The notes under the pieces: model-generated
Told to the model about the DNA's origin: nothing
The model's database searches: none
The model's input: only the letters and a program-made list of their open reading frames with translations
Shown here: piece after piece, positions 1 to 7,922 of the stretch
How positions within the stretch are numbered: position 1 is the stretch's first letter
Layout: every line of letters begins with the position of its first letter
Assembly: GCA_965230525.1 (NCBI GenBank)
Contig: OZ246008.1
Span: 1,364,001 to 1,428,000 of the forward strand
Length of the DNA stretch: 64,000 bases
Direction: 5' to 3'
DNA from: GCA-002733465 sp965230525
Lineage (GTDB): Bacteria > Pseudomonadota > Gammaproteobacteria > Enterobacterales > Kangiellaceae
Translations under genes and position numbers: made by a program

Positions 1-834
1 GAGAATTTTGAATCTGGATTTGGAAGTTGGAGCAATAGCAGCGGTAATGATTCGCATAACTTTACTCGCGACTCCAATGGAACGCCATCAAGAGATACTG
101 GACCGAGCGCAGGCTCTGGTAGCACTTGGTACGTGTTCCTTGAAACCTCGAGTGGCAGCGCGAATAGCTCGGGAAATAGCGCCATCTTAAACAGTGAAAA
201 TATATCAGCCACCGATGTGCAGTTTAAGTTTGACTACCATATGTATGGCAGCAATATTGGCACCTTGTCAGTTGATGTGAGAACCGGCGGAAGTTGGACA
301 AACGATGTATGGTCTATCTCTGGTCAGCAGCATACTTCCCATGGAGCGGCCTATTCCACTGCTACGGTTGATTTAAGCGCGTACTCGGTTGATCAAATTC
401 GTTTAAGAGCGACTGCTGCTGGTGGATGGCGAGGCGATATTGCATTTGATAATCTAGAAATATCGGGCACTTCGGTCACTCCACCGCCTGGCGGAAATTT
501 CTTTGAAACAACGACCGATGTTAGTATTCCAGATAATAACTCAACTGGTGTCCAAAGTCCTTTGAGCGTATCGCGCTCCGGCAGCTCGGGAACGGTTGAT
601 GTGAATGTGAACATTATTCACACCTATATCGGTGATCTTATTGTTGATTTGATTCATCCGGACGGTACAGTTTACAACTTACATAACCGAACCGGTGGAA
701 GTGCAAACAATATTAATCAAAACTATTCAGTGAGCGTAGGCAGTAAAGACTCATCGGGCACTTGGAATTTAAGAGTGAGAGATTTGGCTAATGCTGATAC
801 GGGAACGATTGATAGCTGGTCGATCACATTTTAG
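1..834 (+). CDS. C-terminal part of a secreted MAM + P-domain protein (probable exoprotease)
   Basis: The reading frame is open from base 1, so the N-terminus lies outside the window. The visible 277 residues begin with ENFESGFGSW, typical of the start of a MAM-like domain (about residues 1-155). A Pro/Gly linker (VTPPPGGN) follows, then a proprotein-convertase P domain (about 163-277) with the conserved features IPDN, HTYIGDL, LIHPDGT and a final DTGTIDSWSITF. P domains usually sit at the C-terminus of secreted subtilisin-like, trypsin-like or metallo-proteases of marine gammaproteobacteria, where they help folding or substrate binding. No catalytic domain is visible here, so the enzyme class is an inference. 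A strong hairpin follows the stop. Confidence 0.8.
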   Translation, partial: ENFESGFGSWSNSSGNDSHNFTRDSNGTPSRDTGPSAGSGSTWYVFLETSSGSANSSGNSAILNSENISATDVQFKFDYHMYGSNIGTLSVDVRTGGSWTNDVWSISGQQHTSHGAAYSTATVDLSAYSVDQIRLRATAAGGWRGDIAFDNLEISGTSVTPPPGGNFFETTTDVSIPDNNSTGVQSPLSVSRSGSSGTVDVNVNIIHTYIGDLIVDLIHPDGTVYNLHNRTGGSANNINQNYSVSVGSKDSSGTWNLRVRDLANADTGTIDSWSITF

Positions 835-855
835 TAAAGTGATTTAAAACTGATA

Positions 856-882
856 ATAACGGCTCGTTACGCGAGCCGTTAT
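856..882. terminator. Rho-independent terminator between convergent genes
   Basis: A perfect 11-bp stem (ATAACGGCTCG / CGAGCCGTTAT) with a 5-base loop is followed by ATTTGTGTT. It lies between the stop of the P-domain protein on the plus strand and the end of the pilin gene on the minus strand, and could serve both. Confidence 0.75.
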
Positions 883-924
883 TTGTGTTACTTAATTAAA
901 GCTTATGTTCTTTTAACTAAAGAA

Positions 925-1434
925 CTAGCAGTCAACGGTAACCGCTGTCACCGTACAGTTAGGATTGCCAAATGAATCGTAAATTACATAGCAGCCGCTG
1001 TTGGTGGGTACTGAAAAGCCAGGAATATCATAACCAACTAAAGTATAACGGTTGTTAAGTTGGCTGGTTAGTTCGCCAGACTCAGTAAGATCAATGTAGT
1101 CAATCATGGTTAACTGATCGGCAAGCTCAGCGCGACTTTCTGGACATAAATTTCGCCAATCAACTTCGGCACTGCCAATATTAGTTGTAACGATATAGTC
1201 GGCTTGATTTCCTGGGTTAGCGGTTGTTGTTGATAAACCTGAAATAACCGCTTTCGATCGAATTAAGTTGGCAGTGGTTTTCATTGAGCCGGCAATGCTT
1301 TCAATCACAGAAATTCGTGCTGAAGATTTAAAATTAAAAAGCTGAGGCGCAGCAATAGCGGCAAGTAAGCCTAGCACTACAATCACTACAATCAATTCTA
1401 TTAAAGTAAAGCCTTTAACTACTTTGCTGGTCAC
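925..1434 (-). CDS. Type IV pilin-like protein, MSHA (MshA) type
   Basis: A 169-residue prepilin. The class III leader is short (MTSKVVKG) and is cut by prepilin peptidase before FTLIEL; Glu is at +5 of the mature protein. A long hydrophobic alpha-1 helix ends in AAIAAPQLFNFKSSARIS, which resembles MshA major pilins (APKFLNLQ...). The C-terminal half has paired cysteines in SGCYVIYD and ...PNCTV...VDC, as in the disulfide loop of type IV pilins. The start is GTG, with GGAAG about six bases upstream. No other pilus genes are next to it, so this is an isolated pilin. It could be an extra MSHA pilin or a pseudopilin-like protein; the family is clear, the exact role is not. Confidence 0.8.
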   Translation of the reverse strand: MTSKVVKGFTLIELIVVIVVLGLLAAIAAPQLFNFKSSARISVIESIAGSMKTTANLIRSKAVISGLSTTTANPGNQADYIVTTNIGSAEVDWRNLCPESRAELADQLTMIDYIDLTESGELTSQLNNRYTLVGYDIPGFSVPTNSGCYVIYDSFGNPNCTVTAVTVDC

Positions 1435-1562
1435 AATACTTCCGATTAGCTTAAAACTAACACACCAAAGATCTAATTATAGAACGAATTGCCGATTTGG
1501 TAAAAAATGCAACATCGTCGGGTTGGCGGTGCTTCAATTATTGAAGAAACGATTTTGGGTTA

Positions 1563-2675
1563 TCAATAGCCGCGTTCTAGGTCAACCACCGATAATAATT
1601 TGTCGCCATTGATATATCGCTGTAAATTTTCTTTAACTAAGAGCATTACTCTTGGCCGAAGTTTTTCAGAGCGGTAGGCAACATGAGGTGTGATAATCAC
1701 TCGAGGCGTTGTCCACAATGGATGATCTTTGGGCAATGGTTCGGGGTCAGTTACATCCAACCCTGCGCCCGCTAACTGACCATTTTTGAGCGCAGCAATC
1801 AAATCATCGGTCACCACACTTTTTCCACGACCAATACTAATAAAATAAGCATTAGGTTTCATTGCTTCGAAAAAATCTTTGTCGTACATGCCTTTGGTTT
1901 TTTCGGTGAGAGGTGCGGTGTTTATGATCACGTCAGCTTGCTTGGCCAAATCTAATAATTCGTTTGCAAGCCCAACATAACTGACAAATTCTGGACCGCT
2001 TCTTCGGCTATTTCGAGTCGCAATAACCTTCATCCCCAACCCGTGGGCTCGACGCGCAGTTTCTGTGCCAATGCCACCCAGCCCAACAACCAACAGAGTC
2101 CGTCCTTCTATTTCCCAAATTTCATTCGGATCAGGTGCGATGCTTCTGTCCCATTTAGATTGAGCTTGGCTCTGACCATATAGATCTAATTGCCTCACCA
2201 GCGCAAACATTAATCCAATCGCATGCTCAGCAATCTCTGGTGAAGAAAGTCGCTGAGTGTTGGTAACCAGCACTTGATTTTGTTTCAGTTGGCTTGAGCT
2301 AGCGCAGCCCTCAACCCCAACACCCATCGATTGAACCCACCTGAGCTTATTGGGTATTTTTAATAGTGCTGGAATGCAAAAACCAATGAAGGCATCGGCA
2401 TCAGCTAAATGCTTTTGCGCAGTGTCTAGGTTATTGGTGGCAACGAGATTTAGCTTAGGAAACGCTTTTTTAAGCAGTAAACTTTGTTCATCACTTCCCC
2501 AAAACAATACTTTTGAGGGCTTTTTCCACTTGGGATGTAGACTCGAGGGGGTGGAGCTTTCACGCAATTCAAATCTTTCGATTAGTTGCTTAGCTGTATC
2601 GGCTGCTAAAGCATGATGATTAGCCGCGACAAGCAAGGAAATAGTTGAAATGAGAATTAAGCAGGTTTTATTCAT
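1563..2675 (-). CDS. Exported D-isomer specific 2-hydroxyacid dehydrogenase
   Basis: An NAD(P)-dependent D-2-hydroxyacid dehydrogenase of 370 residues that interconverts 2-oxo and D-2-hydroxy acids. The Rossmann motif GLGGIG is followed by a dinucleotide-specificity region with ATRNSRR. The arginines suggest an NADPH preference, an inference. The Arg-Glu-His catalytic set is present: R in IGRGKS, E in DVTDPEPLP and H in ITPHVAYRSE. I chose the ATG at 2675 because GAGG lies six bases upstream. This start gives a signal peptide, MNKTCLILISTISLLVAANHH..ALAAD, which is odd for an NAD-dependent enzyme. A longer reading frame reaches 2804 without a good ribosome site. Substrate unknown; the glyoxylate/hydroxypyruvate reductase (GhrA/B) group is closest by eye. 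Confidence 0.85.
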   Translation of the reverse strand: MNKTCLILISTISLLVAANHHALAADTAKQLIERFELRESSTPSSLHPKWKKPSKVLFWGSDEQSLLLKKAFPKLNLVATNNLDTAQKHLADADAFIGFCIPALLKIPNKLRWVQSMGVGVEGCASSSQLKQNQVLVTNTQRLSSPEIAEHAIGLMFALVRQLDLYGQSQAQSKWDRSIAPDPNEIWEIEGRTLLVVGLGGIGTETARRAHGLGMKVIATRNSRRSGPEFVSYVGLANELLDLAKQADVIINTAPLTEKTKGMYDKDFFEAMKPNAYFISIGRGKSVVTDDLIAALKNGQLAGAGLDVTDPEPLPKDHPLWTTPRVIITPHVAYRSEKLRPRVMLLVKENLQRYINGDKLLSVVDLERGY

Positions 2676-2986
2676 ATTGTGCCTCAAGAACGTAAATGAT
2701 CCCAGAAAACCCAACGAGTATACCACCAAACGTGCCGGTGTAACTTTTGGGCCTCGTGAGTACTCCTTTAAAACAATGTAATGACCGCAATCGCATTGGT
2801 ACACAAATACAACCCAAGGCAGAAGAAATTAATCGTTTATTGACAAAATGTGCTAGTCTTAGTGGCATCAAATTCTTCCAAGTTAATCATTAAAGACTCC
2901 ATCAGGATTGAACTAACTGAACGGTCGTCGCGTAATGGTTACAAAGCAGTTGCTCAACTCTATCTGTGTGAAATGGGTTAATAACG
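2676..2986. other. Divergent intergenic region, dehydrogenase / Mla-partner-switch operon
   Basis: About 310 bases separate the start of the dehydrogenase from the GTG start of the RsbW-like gene. Short open frames here lack a convincing ribosome site or protein character. The only element I could pick out is the candidate promoter at 2840. Confidence 0.5.
2840..2868 (+). promoter_or_regulatory. Candidate sigma-70 promoter for the kinase-STAS-mla operon
   Basis: A perfect -35 box TTGACA (2840-2845) is followed after 17 bases by TGGCAT, a poor -10 (3 of 6 matches). It would start transcription about 110 bases before the GTG of the first operon gene. The -35 is seen; its use as a promoter is an inference. 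Confidence 0.3.
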
Positions 2987-3415
2987 GTGAAAAGCGAGAA
3001 TTTATTATCTAAAAGTTGGACTGCCTGTCCGCACGAACTTGCCGCCATTCGAAAGAGCGTGAAGGGGGTTTGTGCTGAGCTTAAATTTTCCAAAAAAGAA
3101 ATCAATGAAATAGTGCTTGCAATTGATGAGGCTTGTACCAATATTATCCGCTATGCCTATAAAGACTGTCGTGATGGCAAGATTTTTCTGGAAGTTAACC
3201 GAGATAAACAGCAAGTCATATTTAGATTACATGACTACGCCAAACCCGTGGCTAATGACTGCTTAAAACAAAAATCCGATGACCCACTAAAGCCCGGTGG
3301 CTTGGGGGTGATGTTAATGCGACAGGTGATGAACTCTGTCAAGTTTGTGCATACCCAGGCGTGTCCGGGAAATATTTTGGAATTGAAAAAAGACTTACCA
3401 CAGGAGCGCCCTTAG
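2987..3415 (+). CDS. RsbW/SpoIIAB-type anti-sigma factor Ser/Thr kinase (HATPase)
   Basis: A 142-residue GHKL ATPase-fold protein of the RsbW/SpoIIAB kinase family. The N-box is VLAIDEACTNIIRYAY (about residues 44-59). The G1 region reads LHDYAKPV, an Ala-for-Gly variant often seen in stand-alone RsbW-like kinases, and the G2 region is PGGLGVMLMRQVMNSV. Kinases of this family phosphorylate a Ser/Thr of a STAS antagonist and bind a partner, classically a sigma factor. GTG start; an in-frame stop 18 bases upstream rules out a long extension. The stop is one base before the ATG of the STAS gene, so the two are co-translated. No sigma factor lies in this operon; the downstream genes are the Mla ABC transporter, which suggests a non-sigma target. 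The function is inferred from context. Confidence 0.88.
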   Translation: MKSENLLSKSWTACPHELAAIRKSVKGVCAELKFSKKEINEIVLAIDEACTNIIRYAYKDCRDGKIFLEVNRDKQQVIFRLHDYAKPVANDCLKQKSDDPLKPGGLGVMLMRQVMNSVKFVHTQACPGNILELKKDLPQERP

Positions 3416-3416
3416 A

Positions 3417-3740
3417 ATGAGTTTTGACTGTTCAGAACACTTGAATTACAAAGTGTTACATTTAACCGGCGAGGTTGATTTATCAAACTCTTCGAAAGTG
3501 AGACGCTGTTTACTGGATATATTAGACAAGGGGCAGTCTGTGATAGTTGATTTTTCCGAACTGACTTACATAGACTCGTCAGGTATGGCGACGCTGGTCG
3601 AAGGGTTGAACACCGCTAACAAAAAGAATTTGTCGCTTTCAATTGCCGCTGCCAATGGCGCGCCGTTACAAGTATTAGAATTAACGAGATTAAACCAAGT
3701 GTTTAATTTAGTCTCTTCCGTTGATGAAATTAAGGAATAA
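3417..3740 (+). CDS. STAS-domain protein, RsbV-like antagonist or MlaB
   Basis: A single STAS domain of 107 residues. The phosphoswitch loop is intact: YIDSSGMATL (about 51-60), where the second Ser (S55) matches the phosphorylated Ser of SpoIIAA/RsbV. MlaB, the STAS subunit bound to the MlaF ATPase in E. coli, usually has Thr in the matching loop. The gene sits directly before mlaF and overlaps its ATG by one base, so MlaB is the natural reading. But it also directly follows a cognate-looking kinase, and a matching phosphatase ends the locus. The best description is an MlaB-position STAS protein that could be switched by phosphorylation. Family certain; partner inferred. Confidence 0.88.
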   Translation: MSFDCSEHLNYKVLHLTGEVDLSNSSKVRRCLLDILDKGQSVIVDFSELTYIDSSGMATLVEGLNTANKKNLSLSIAAANGAPLQVLELTRLNQVFNLVSSVDEIKE

Positions 3741-4585
3741 TGACTTTGAAACAAGCTTCGTCTTCATCCTCACAGTCGTCAACTAATCAAGTTGATGAGG
3801 CGCTGATTCGAGTGGAAGAATTAGAAAGCGCTTATGGCGAACGTCGGGTTTTAAAAAGCATTAACTTGCAGGTAAAACAAGGAGAAATCCTAGTCATTAT
3901 GGGTGGTAGTGGTTCGGGAAAAAGTACACTACTCAAAAATATGCTCGGCTTAATGCAGCCCACAAATGGAAAAATATTGTTTGGTGACTCCGACATTAAC
4001 CGCGTTGATCAAGCGCAAATGTTAGCCCTAAGACGAAAGATGGGAGTAGCATTTCAAGGCGGTGCATTATTGAGTTCGATGAGTGTTGGTGACAATATCA
4101 AGCTTCCACTAAGACAGCATACTGATCTTGACGAAAATACCATTAGTATCATGACCCGGCTCAAACTAGAGCTTATGAATTTAGCTGGATTTGAAGACCT
4201 AATGCCGTCGGAATTATCAGGTGGCATGTTAAAACGAGCAGGCTTGGCTCGGGCGGTAATTATGGACCCCAAAATTTTATTCTTTGATGAGCCTTCCGCT
4301 GGTTTAGATCCAGTGACTTCGGTCGAGTTAGATCAATTAATATTAGAGTTACGCAAGGCGATGAATATGACCATTATTGTGGTAACGCATGAATTGGAAA
4401 GTGCCTTCAAAATTGCCGATAGAATAGCGGTGTTATATGACGGGGAAATCGTTAAGACCGGAACCGTGGAAGAAATCAAAGCCTGTGATGATGAGCGGGT
4501 TGCTAATCTAATCAATCGAAAACCTCGCGAAGTGCAAATTGATGGAGAAAAATATTTGTCGCGTTTAACTGGAGGAACCGACTAA
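3740..4585 (+). CDS. mlaF: Phospholipid ABC transporter ATP-binding protein MlaF
   Basis: ATPase of the Mla system, which moves phospholipids between the inner membrane and the periplasmic carrier MlaC to keep outer-membrane asymmetry. The 281 residues hold Walker A GGSGSGKST (about 54-62), a Q-loop (AFQGGALLSSM), the signature LSGGMLKRAGLARA (about 158), Walker B ILFFDEPSAGLDP (about 179) and the H-loop VVTHE. The C-terminal ~30 residues extend beyond the core, as is usual for MlaF. Its ATG shares a base with the stop of the STAS gene and mlaE starts two bases after its stop. A Ser-rich N-terminus (SSSSSQSS) is longer than in E. coli. Confidence 0.95.
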   Translation: MTLKQASSSSSQSSTNQVDEALIRVEELESAYGERRVLKSINLQVKQGEILVIMGGSGSGKSTLLKNMLGLMQPTNGKILFGDSDINRVDQAQMLALRRKMGVAFQGGALLSSMSVGDNIKLPLRQHTDLDENTISIMTRLKLELMNLAGFEDLMPSELSGGMLKRAGLARAVIMDPKILFFDEPSAGLDPVTSVELDQLILELRKAMNMTIIVVTHELESAFKIADRIAVLYDGEIVKTGTVEEIKACDDERVANLINRKPREVQIDGEKYLSRLTGGTD

Positions 4586-4587
4586 AG

Positions 4588-5373
4588 ATGTTTTCCCGAA
4601 TTGAAAAGCTAGGCAGTCAGACCATTCAGGTGATTGAAGAGCTGGGCCGCTTGGGAAAATTCCTATTAACGGTTGTTTTAAGTATCTTCTCGAGACCTTT
4701 TGGCTGGCAGGAGCTAGTCAAGCAAATTGCTTTTATTGGTGCTCGCTCAATGCCGATTATTTTGTTGTCTGGGCTCTTTACTGGAATGGTTTTAGCGCTG
4801 CAATTTTACGATGTGCTGGCGCGCTTTGGTTCTGTTGATTTGATGGGGTCAGCGGTTGGACTCAGTTTAATTCAGGAGTTGGGGCCAGTGATGACAGCGC
4901 TTATGGTGATTGCTAGGGTCGGTTCATCAACCTGTGCCGAAATTGCAATTATGCGTAACGAGCAGCAGTTTGATGCGTTGACCTGTATGGCAATTAGTCC
5001 TTATCGTTATGTCATGGTACCAAGATTAATCGCTGCTGTTATATCTATTCCGTTGCTGACCGCCATTTTCAATTTGATCGGTATTTTTGGTGGCTACATT
5101 GTTGGGGTCTTTATTAAAGATCTTAGTGGAGTGGCCTATATGCAGACAATTATCGATACGATTACTTGGTCGGATCTAAGAATGAGTATTGTTAAATCGC
5201 TTATATTTGCTGTAATCGTTATTTGGATTGCAATGGGCAAAGGATTTTACGTACATTTAGAGAAAGGGGTTTCTGGCGCCGAAGCGGTTGGTAAAGTGAC
5301 CACCAAAGCCGTTGTTGCAAGCGCCATCACTATGTTATTTGCTGACTATATCGCAAGTTCGTTTTTAATTTAA
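4588..5373 (+). CDS. mlaE: Phospholipid ABC transporter permease MlaE
   Basis: Inner-membrane permease of the Mla transporter, 261 residues, with five or so hydrophobic segments. Family landmarks include PIILLSGLFTGMVLALQ, the SLIQELGPVMTALMVIARVGSS stretch, and EIAIMRNEQQFDAL with the conserved E and R of the coupling region to MlaF. The 2-base gap to mlaF and 15-base gap to mlaD place it in one operon. The C-terminus (TKAVVASAITMLFADYIASSFLI) is typical. No oddities. Confidence 0.95.
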   Translation: MFSRIEKLGSQTIQVIEELGRLGKFLLTVVLSIFSRPFGWQELVKQIAFIGARSMPIILLSGLFTGMVLALQFYDVLARFGSVDLMGSAVGLSLIQELGPVMTALMVIARVGSSTCAEIAIMRNEQQFDALTCMAISPYRYVMVPRLIAAVISIPLLTAIFNLIGIFGGYIVGVFIKDLSGVAYMQTIIDTITWSDLRMSIVKSLIFAVIVIWIAMGKGFYVHLEKGVSGAEAVGKVTTKAVVASAITMLFADYIASSFLI

Positions 5374-5388
5374 GGAGTTATCGGACTA

Positions 5389-5829
5389 ATGAAAAAGCTA
5401 TCTTTAGAATTTATTGTTGGTCTATTTTTACTAATCGGGCTAGGCGCTATCACTTACCTATCGGTCGTGGTAAGCGGGGTGTCCGGGTTTAGTGCCAATG
5501 GCTATCAGCTGAATGCTAAATTTTCCAATTCCTCCGGTTTAAAGCGAGGCGCAGTTATCGAAATCGCTGGTGTAAAAGTGGGTCAGGTAGAAAGCATCTC
5601 ATTAGACCCTAAAACCCAAGAGTCGTCAGTGGTGATGTTAATTAACCAAGGAGTGGAAATTCAAGATGATGCAATTGCGTCGATTCGAACCGCAGGAATT
5701 ATTGGTGATAAATTTATAAAAATTTCAGTGGGGGGCGGTGCACCGCTCGACGATGGCGATGAAATAATTGAGACCGAACCGGCAATCAGCATCGAAGAGT
5801 TAATCAGCAAGTATATTTTTGAGAGCTAA
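5389..5829 (+). CDS. mlaD: MCE-domain lipid-binding protein MlaD
   Basis: Periplasmic, inner-membrane-anchored MCE protein that forms the hexameric lipid channel on MlaE. One N-terminal membrane segment (IVGLFLLIGLGAITYLSVVV) is followed by a single MCE domain (about 38-117) with FSNSSGLKRGAVIEIAGVKVGQV and IRTAGIIGDKFIKISVGGG. At 146 residues it is at the short end for MlaD; the tail after the MCE domain is only about 30 residues. GGAG lies upstream of the ATG. A gap of about 225 bases separates it from mlaC, unlike the tight spacing before it. Confidence 0.93.
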   Translation: MKKLSLEFIVGLFLLIGLGAITYLSVVVSGVSGFSANGYQLNAKFSNSSGLKRGAVIEIAGVKVGQVESISLDPKTQESSVVMLINQGVEIQDDAIASIRTAGIIGDKFIKISVGGGAPLDDGDEIIETEPAISIEELISKYIFES

Positions 5830-5844
5830 TCGCCACTTTTCTGC

Positions 5845-5861
5845 GTTTAATCGCATTAAAC
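5845..5861. other. Small perfect hairpin in the mlaD-mlaC gap
   Basis: GTTTAAT and ATTAAAC form a 7-bp inverted repeat around CGC, 15 bases after the mlaD stop. No T-run follows, so it is a poor terminator. It could be a pause, processing or 3'-end stabilising hairpin that sets mlaC-phosphatase expression apart from mlaFED; this is speculative. Confidence 0.35.
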
Positions 5862-6054
5862 TTCGGCTAGTCCATAAATTAAATGGTTAGGACATCAAAG
5901 GTAACAATTTATTGATTGCGACGACGAAAATATTTGTTAAATTGCAGTCAAATTTAAATCGGTATCTGCATTTAATTTGCAGTTGCCAAAGATTAACCCA
6001 GATTCATTTATCGACAAATTATCCAGACCGTTTGTTGAAACCAGAGGAATATTC

Positions 6055-6627
6055 ATGAAAACTTTACTTTCGGCCAGCCTAATACTTTTGGTCTTTTTCA
6101 GCCAGCATGTATTAGCTCAATCCCCCACACAAGCGCTTGAGTTAGCCGTCGATAAAATCCTAAAAGTCGCGAGCGATAAGCAGATGAACGAGTCTGATAA
6201 AAAGCAAGCATTAGCTAAAGTCCTCAAAACCGAAATTGACTTTGAAAACCTCTCCCGTCGGGTGGTATCAAAAACATGGTCTGAAGCAAGCGACCAACAA
6301 AAGGAAGAATTTAAAGCCTTATTCTTAGAGGTAATGGTCGATACTTATGCTAATTTATTAAGTAATTACTCTGGCGAAAAAGTCGAGTTTGAAGGCGAAC
6401 AAATTAAAGCGAATAAGTATGCTATTGTCGACACAGTCATTATTTCTGATGGTAATAAACGTATCCCGGTTCGTTATCGATTGATCAACGAAGGCAGTGG
6501 CTGGAAAGTTTACGATTTTATTCCTGAAGGTGTTTCATTTGTTTCCAGCTATAAAAGTAATTATGCGCGCATTTTGCGTAGTGACGGCATGGCCGGGTTG
6601 CTCACTGAAATGAAAAAACCAAAGTAG
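6055..6627 (+). CDS. mlaC: Periplasmic phospholipid carrier MlaC
   Basis: Soluble lipid shuttle of the Mla pathway (Tgt2/MlaC family), 190 residues. The ATG at 6055 is chosen because AGAGGA lies six bases upstream and it begins a clean signal peptide, MKTLLSASLILLVFFSQHVLAQ; an upstream in-frame extension to 5977 lacks these. The mature protein has the family pattern DFENLSRRVVSKTWSEASDQQKEEF, then FLEVMVDTYANLLSNYSGEKV, then RYRLINEGSGWKVYDFIPEGVSFVSSYKSNYARIL. It carries signals for export to the periplasm. It is followed after 20 bases by the phosphatase gene, so the two probably share a transcript. Confidence 0.93.
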   Translation: MKTLLSASLILLVFFSQHVLAQSPTQALELAVDKILKVASDKQMNESDKKQALAKVLKTEIDFENLSRRVVSKTWSEASDQQKEEFKALFLEVMVDTYANLLSNYSGEKVEFEGEQIKANKYAIVDTVIISDGNKRIPVRYRLINEGSGWKVYDFIPEGVSFVSSYKSNYARILRSDGMAGLLTEMKKPK

Positions 6628-6647
6628 TCTAAAATAATGGACTTGTT

Positions 6648-7898
6648 ATGCAACTTCTTGCGAGTTTAAGCAGTGACCAAGCCTACAGCAATCCTTTATC
6701 AGTATTATTAGAGGTTGTTGGCACTGAGTTAGACTCATTCAAGTTGGCAATGATCAGCAGTCATAAGCTCGACCCGGCACAATTTCAGGTAACAGGGTTT
6801 TGTGATGAACATCATTGTCCTATTTACACCGCAGAAGAAATGCTTAATGGCAGCCCGAACTTTCCAATCCTTGAAGGCGAATTTATTGAGGGTTGGAAAA
6901 CCAACCATTCACCGTTAAAAATTTCGTGTGAAACCTGTCCTGACCTATTTCAAGACGAACTCAAGTATTTTGGAGAAGCGCTTGTAATTCCTATTTGGAT
7001 CAAAGGTAAAGTTGCACGTTGGATTATTATTGTTGACTTTCAATCTAATTCTCGACGCTTAGACCTAGAAAAACTTGCGCTTTTGCTCAATTACGCTTTA
7101 ACCAACATACTTCGGAGTGAACAAAAACGACAGCTGGACAAAGCACGCCACTGGATTGATGAAGAACTACAAGAAATCTCTCGCCTACAGTCATTACTGT
7201 TACCTCGCGAAGATCTATCCATTCAAGGGATTGATTTGGCGTTTAAATTTGAAGCCTATAAAGACGCTGGCGGTGATTATCTTGACCTGTTTCAACTTCC
7301 TTCGCCCGGCGGTGATGCAAATATTATTCGTTGGGGAGGGATTATCGCTGACGTGACAGGGCATGGTCCAAGTGCTGCTGTTGAGGCCGCTATGGTTGAT
7401 GCAATATTGCGAACTTTTCCTGGGAACGACCAGTCAACCCCCGCGGATGCTGCCAACTATTTGAATCGACATTTCTTTACTCGAAAAGATCGCGGCAAGT
7501 TTGTGACAGCAAAACTTTTCTCCTATCGAGGCGATACTGGGATTTTGAAATACGTCTCCGCTGGCCACCCAAACGGTTTTATCAAACGAGGAAACCAGGC
7601 CATTGAATTGAATGAATCAGAAGGGATCCCCATTGGTGTGTTGCCTGATTATCAATGGCAATTTAAAGAATTTAAATTAGAGCCTAATGACATTTTGTTT
7701 ATTTACACTGACGTTGTTCTGGAAACTCGAAGTCTCTCGGGGGAAGAGTTTGGTAGCCAACGACTGGTGAGAGCCCTCAAACAAGCACCAGATAATCCTC
7801 AGCTATTGATCGACCATATTCAAAATGCATTGTTTGAGTTTAGCGGTCGTTCGGCTCTAAAAGATGACCTGACGCTTTCCGCAATTCGATTGCTCTAA
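6648..7898 (+). CDS. SpoIIE/RsbU-type PP2C serine phosphatase with GAF-like sensor
   Basis: A 416-residue protein phosphatase. The N-terminal ~150 residues look like a GAF-type sensor with cysteines (CDEHHCP, CETCPD) that might bind metal or sense redox. A helical linker (SEQKRQLDKARHWIDEELQEISRLQSLLLP) joins it to the PP2C core. Metal-binding motifs are DAGGDYLD (about 206-213) and IADVTGHGPSAAVEAAM (about 234-250); AGHPNGFI, IYTDVVLET and KDDLTLSAIRLL follow. RsbU/SpoIIE enzymes remove phosphate from STAS antagonists. The operon begins with a matching kinase and STAS protein, so the natural substrate is phospho-S55 of that STAS protein. The catalytic class is clear; the substrate and signal are inferred. 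Confidence 0.9.
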   Translation: MQLLASLSSDQAYSNPLSVLLEVVGTELDSFKLAMISSHKLDPAQFQVTGFCDEHHCPIYTAEEMLNGSPNFPILEGEFIEGWKTNHSPLKISCETCPDLFQDELKYFGEALVIPIWIKGKVARWIIIVDFQSNSRRLDLEKLALLLNYALTNILRSEQKRQLDKARHWIDEELQEISRLQSLLLPREDLSIQGIDLAFKFEAYKDAGGDYLDLFQLPSPGGDANIIRWGGIIADVTGHGPSAAVEAAMVDAILRTFPGNDQSTPADAANYLNRHFFTRKDRGKFVTAKLFSYRGDTGILKYVSAGHPNGFIKRGNQAIELNESEGIPIGVLPDYQWQFKEFKLEPNDILFIYTDVVLETRSLSGEEFGSQRLVRALKQAPDNPQLLIDHIQNALFEFSGRSALKDDLTLSAIRLL

Positions 7899-7922
7899 TT
7901 GACGTTTTCGTTTATTCAAAGG

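Noticed and set aside
1501..1562. CTTCAA / TTGAAG hairpin between the dehydrogenase and pilin genes as terminator
   Set aside because: Only six A/T-rich pairs and no T-run on the minus strand, so too weak to call.
2668..2871. Minus-strand open frame and the longer N-terminal frame of the dehydrogenase (to 2804) with a CDCG motif
   Set aside because: No ribosome site, while the ATG at 2675 has GAGG at the right distance and begins a signal peptide. The upstream translation does not look like part of the enzyme.
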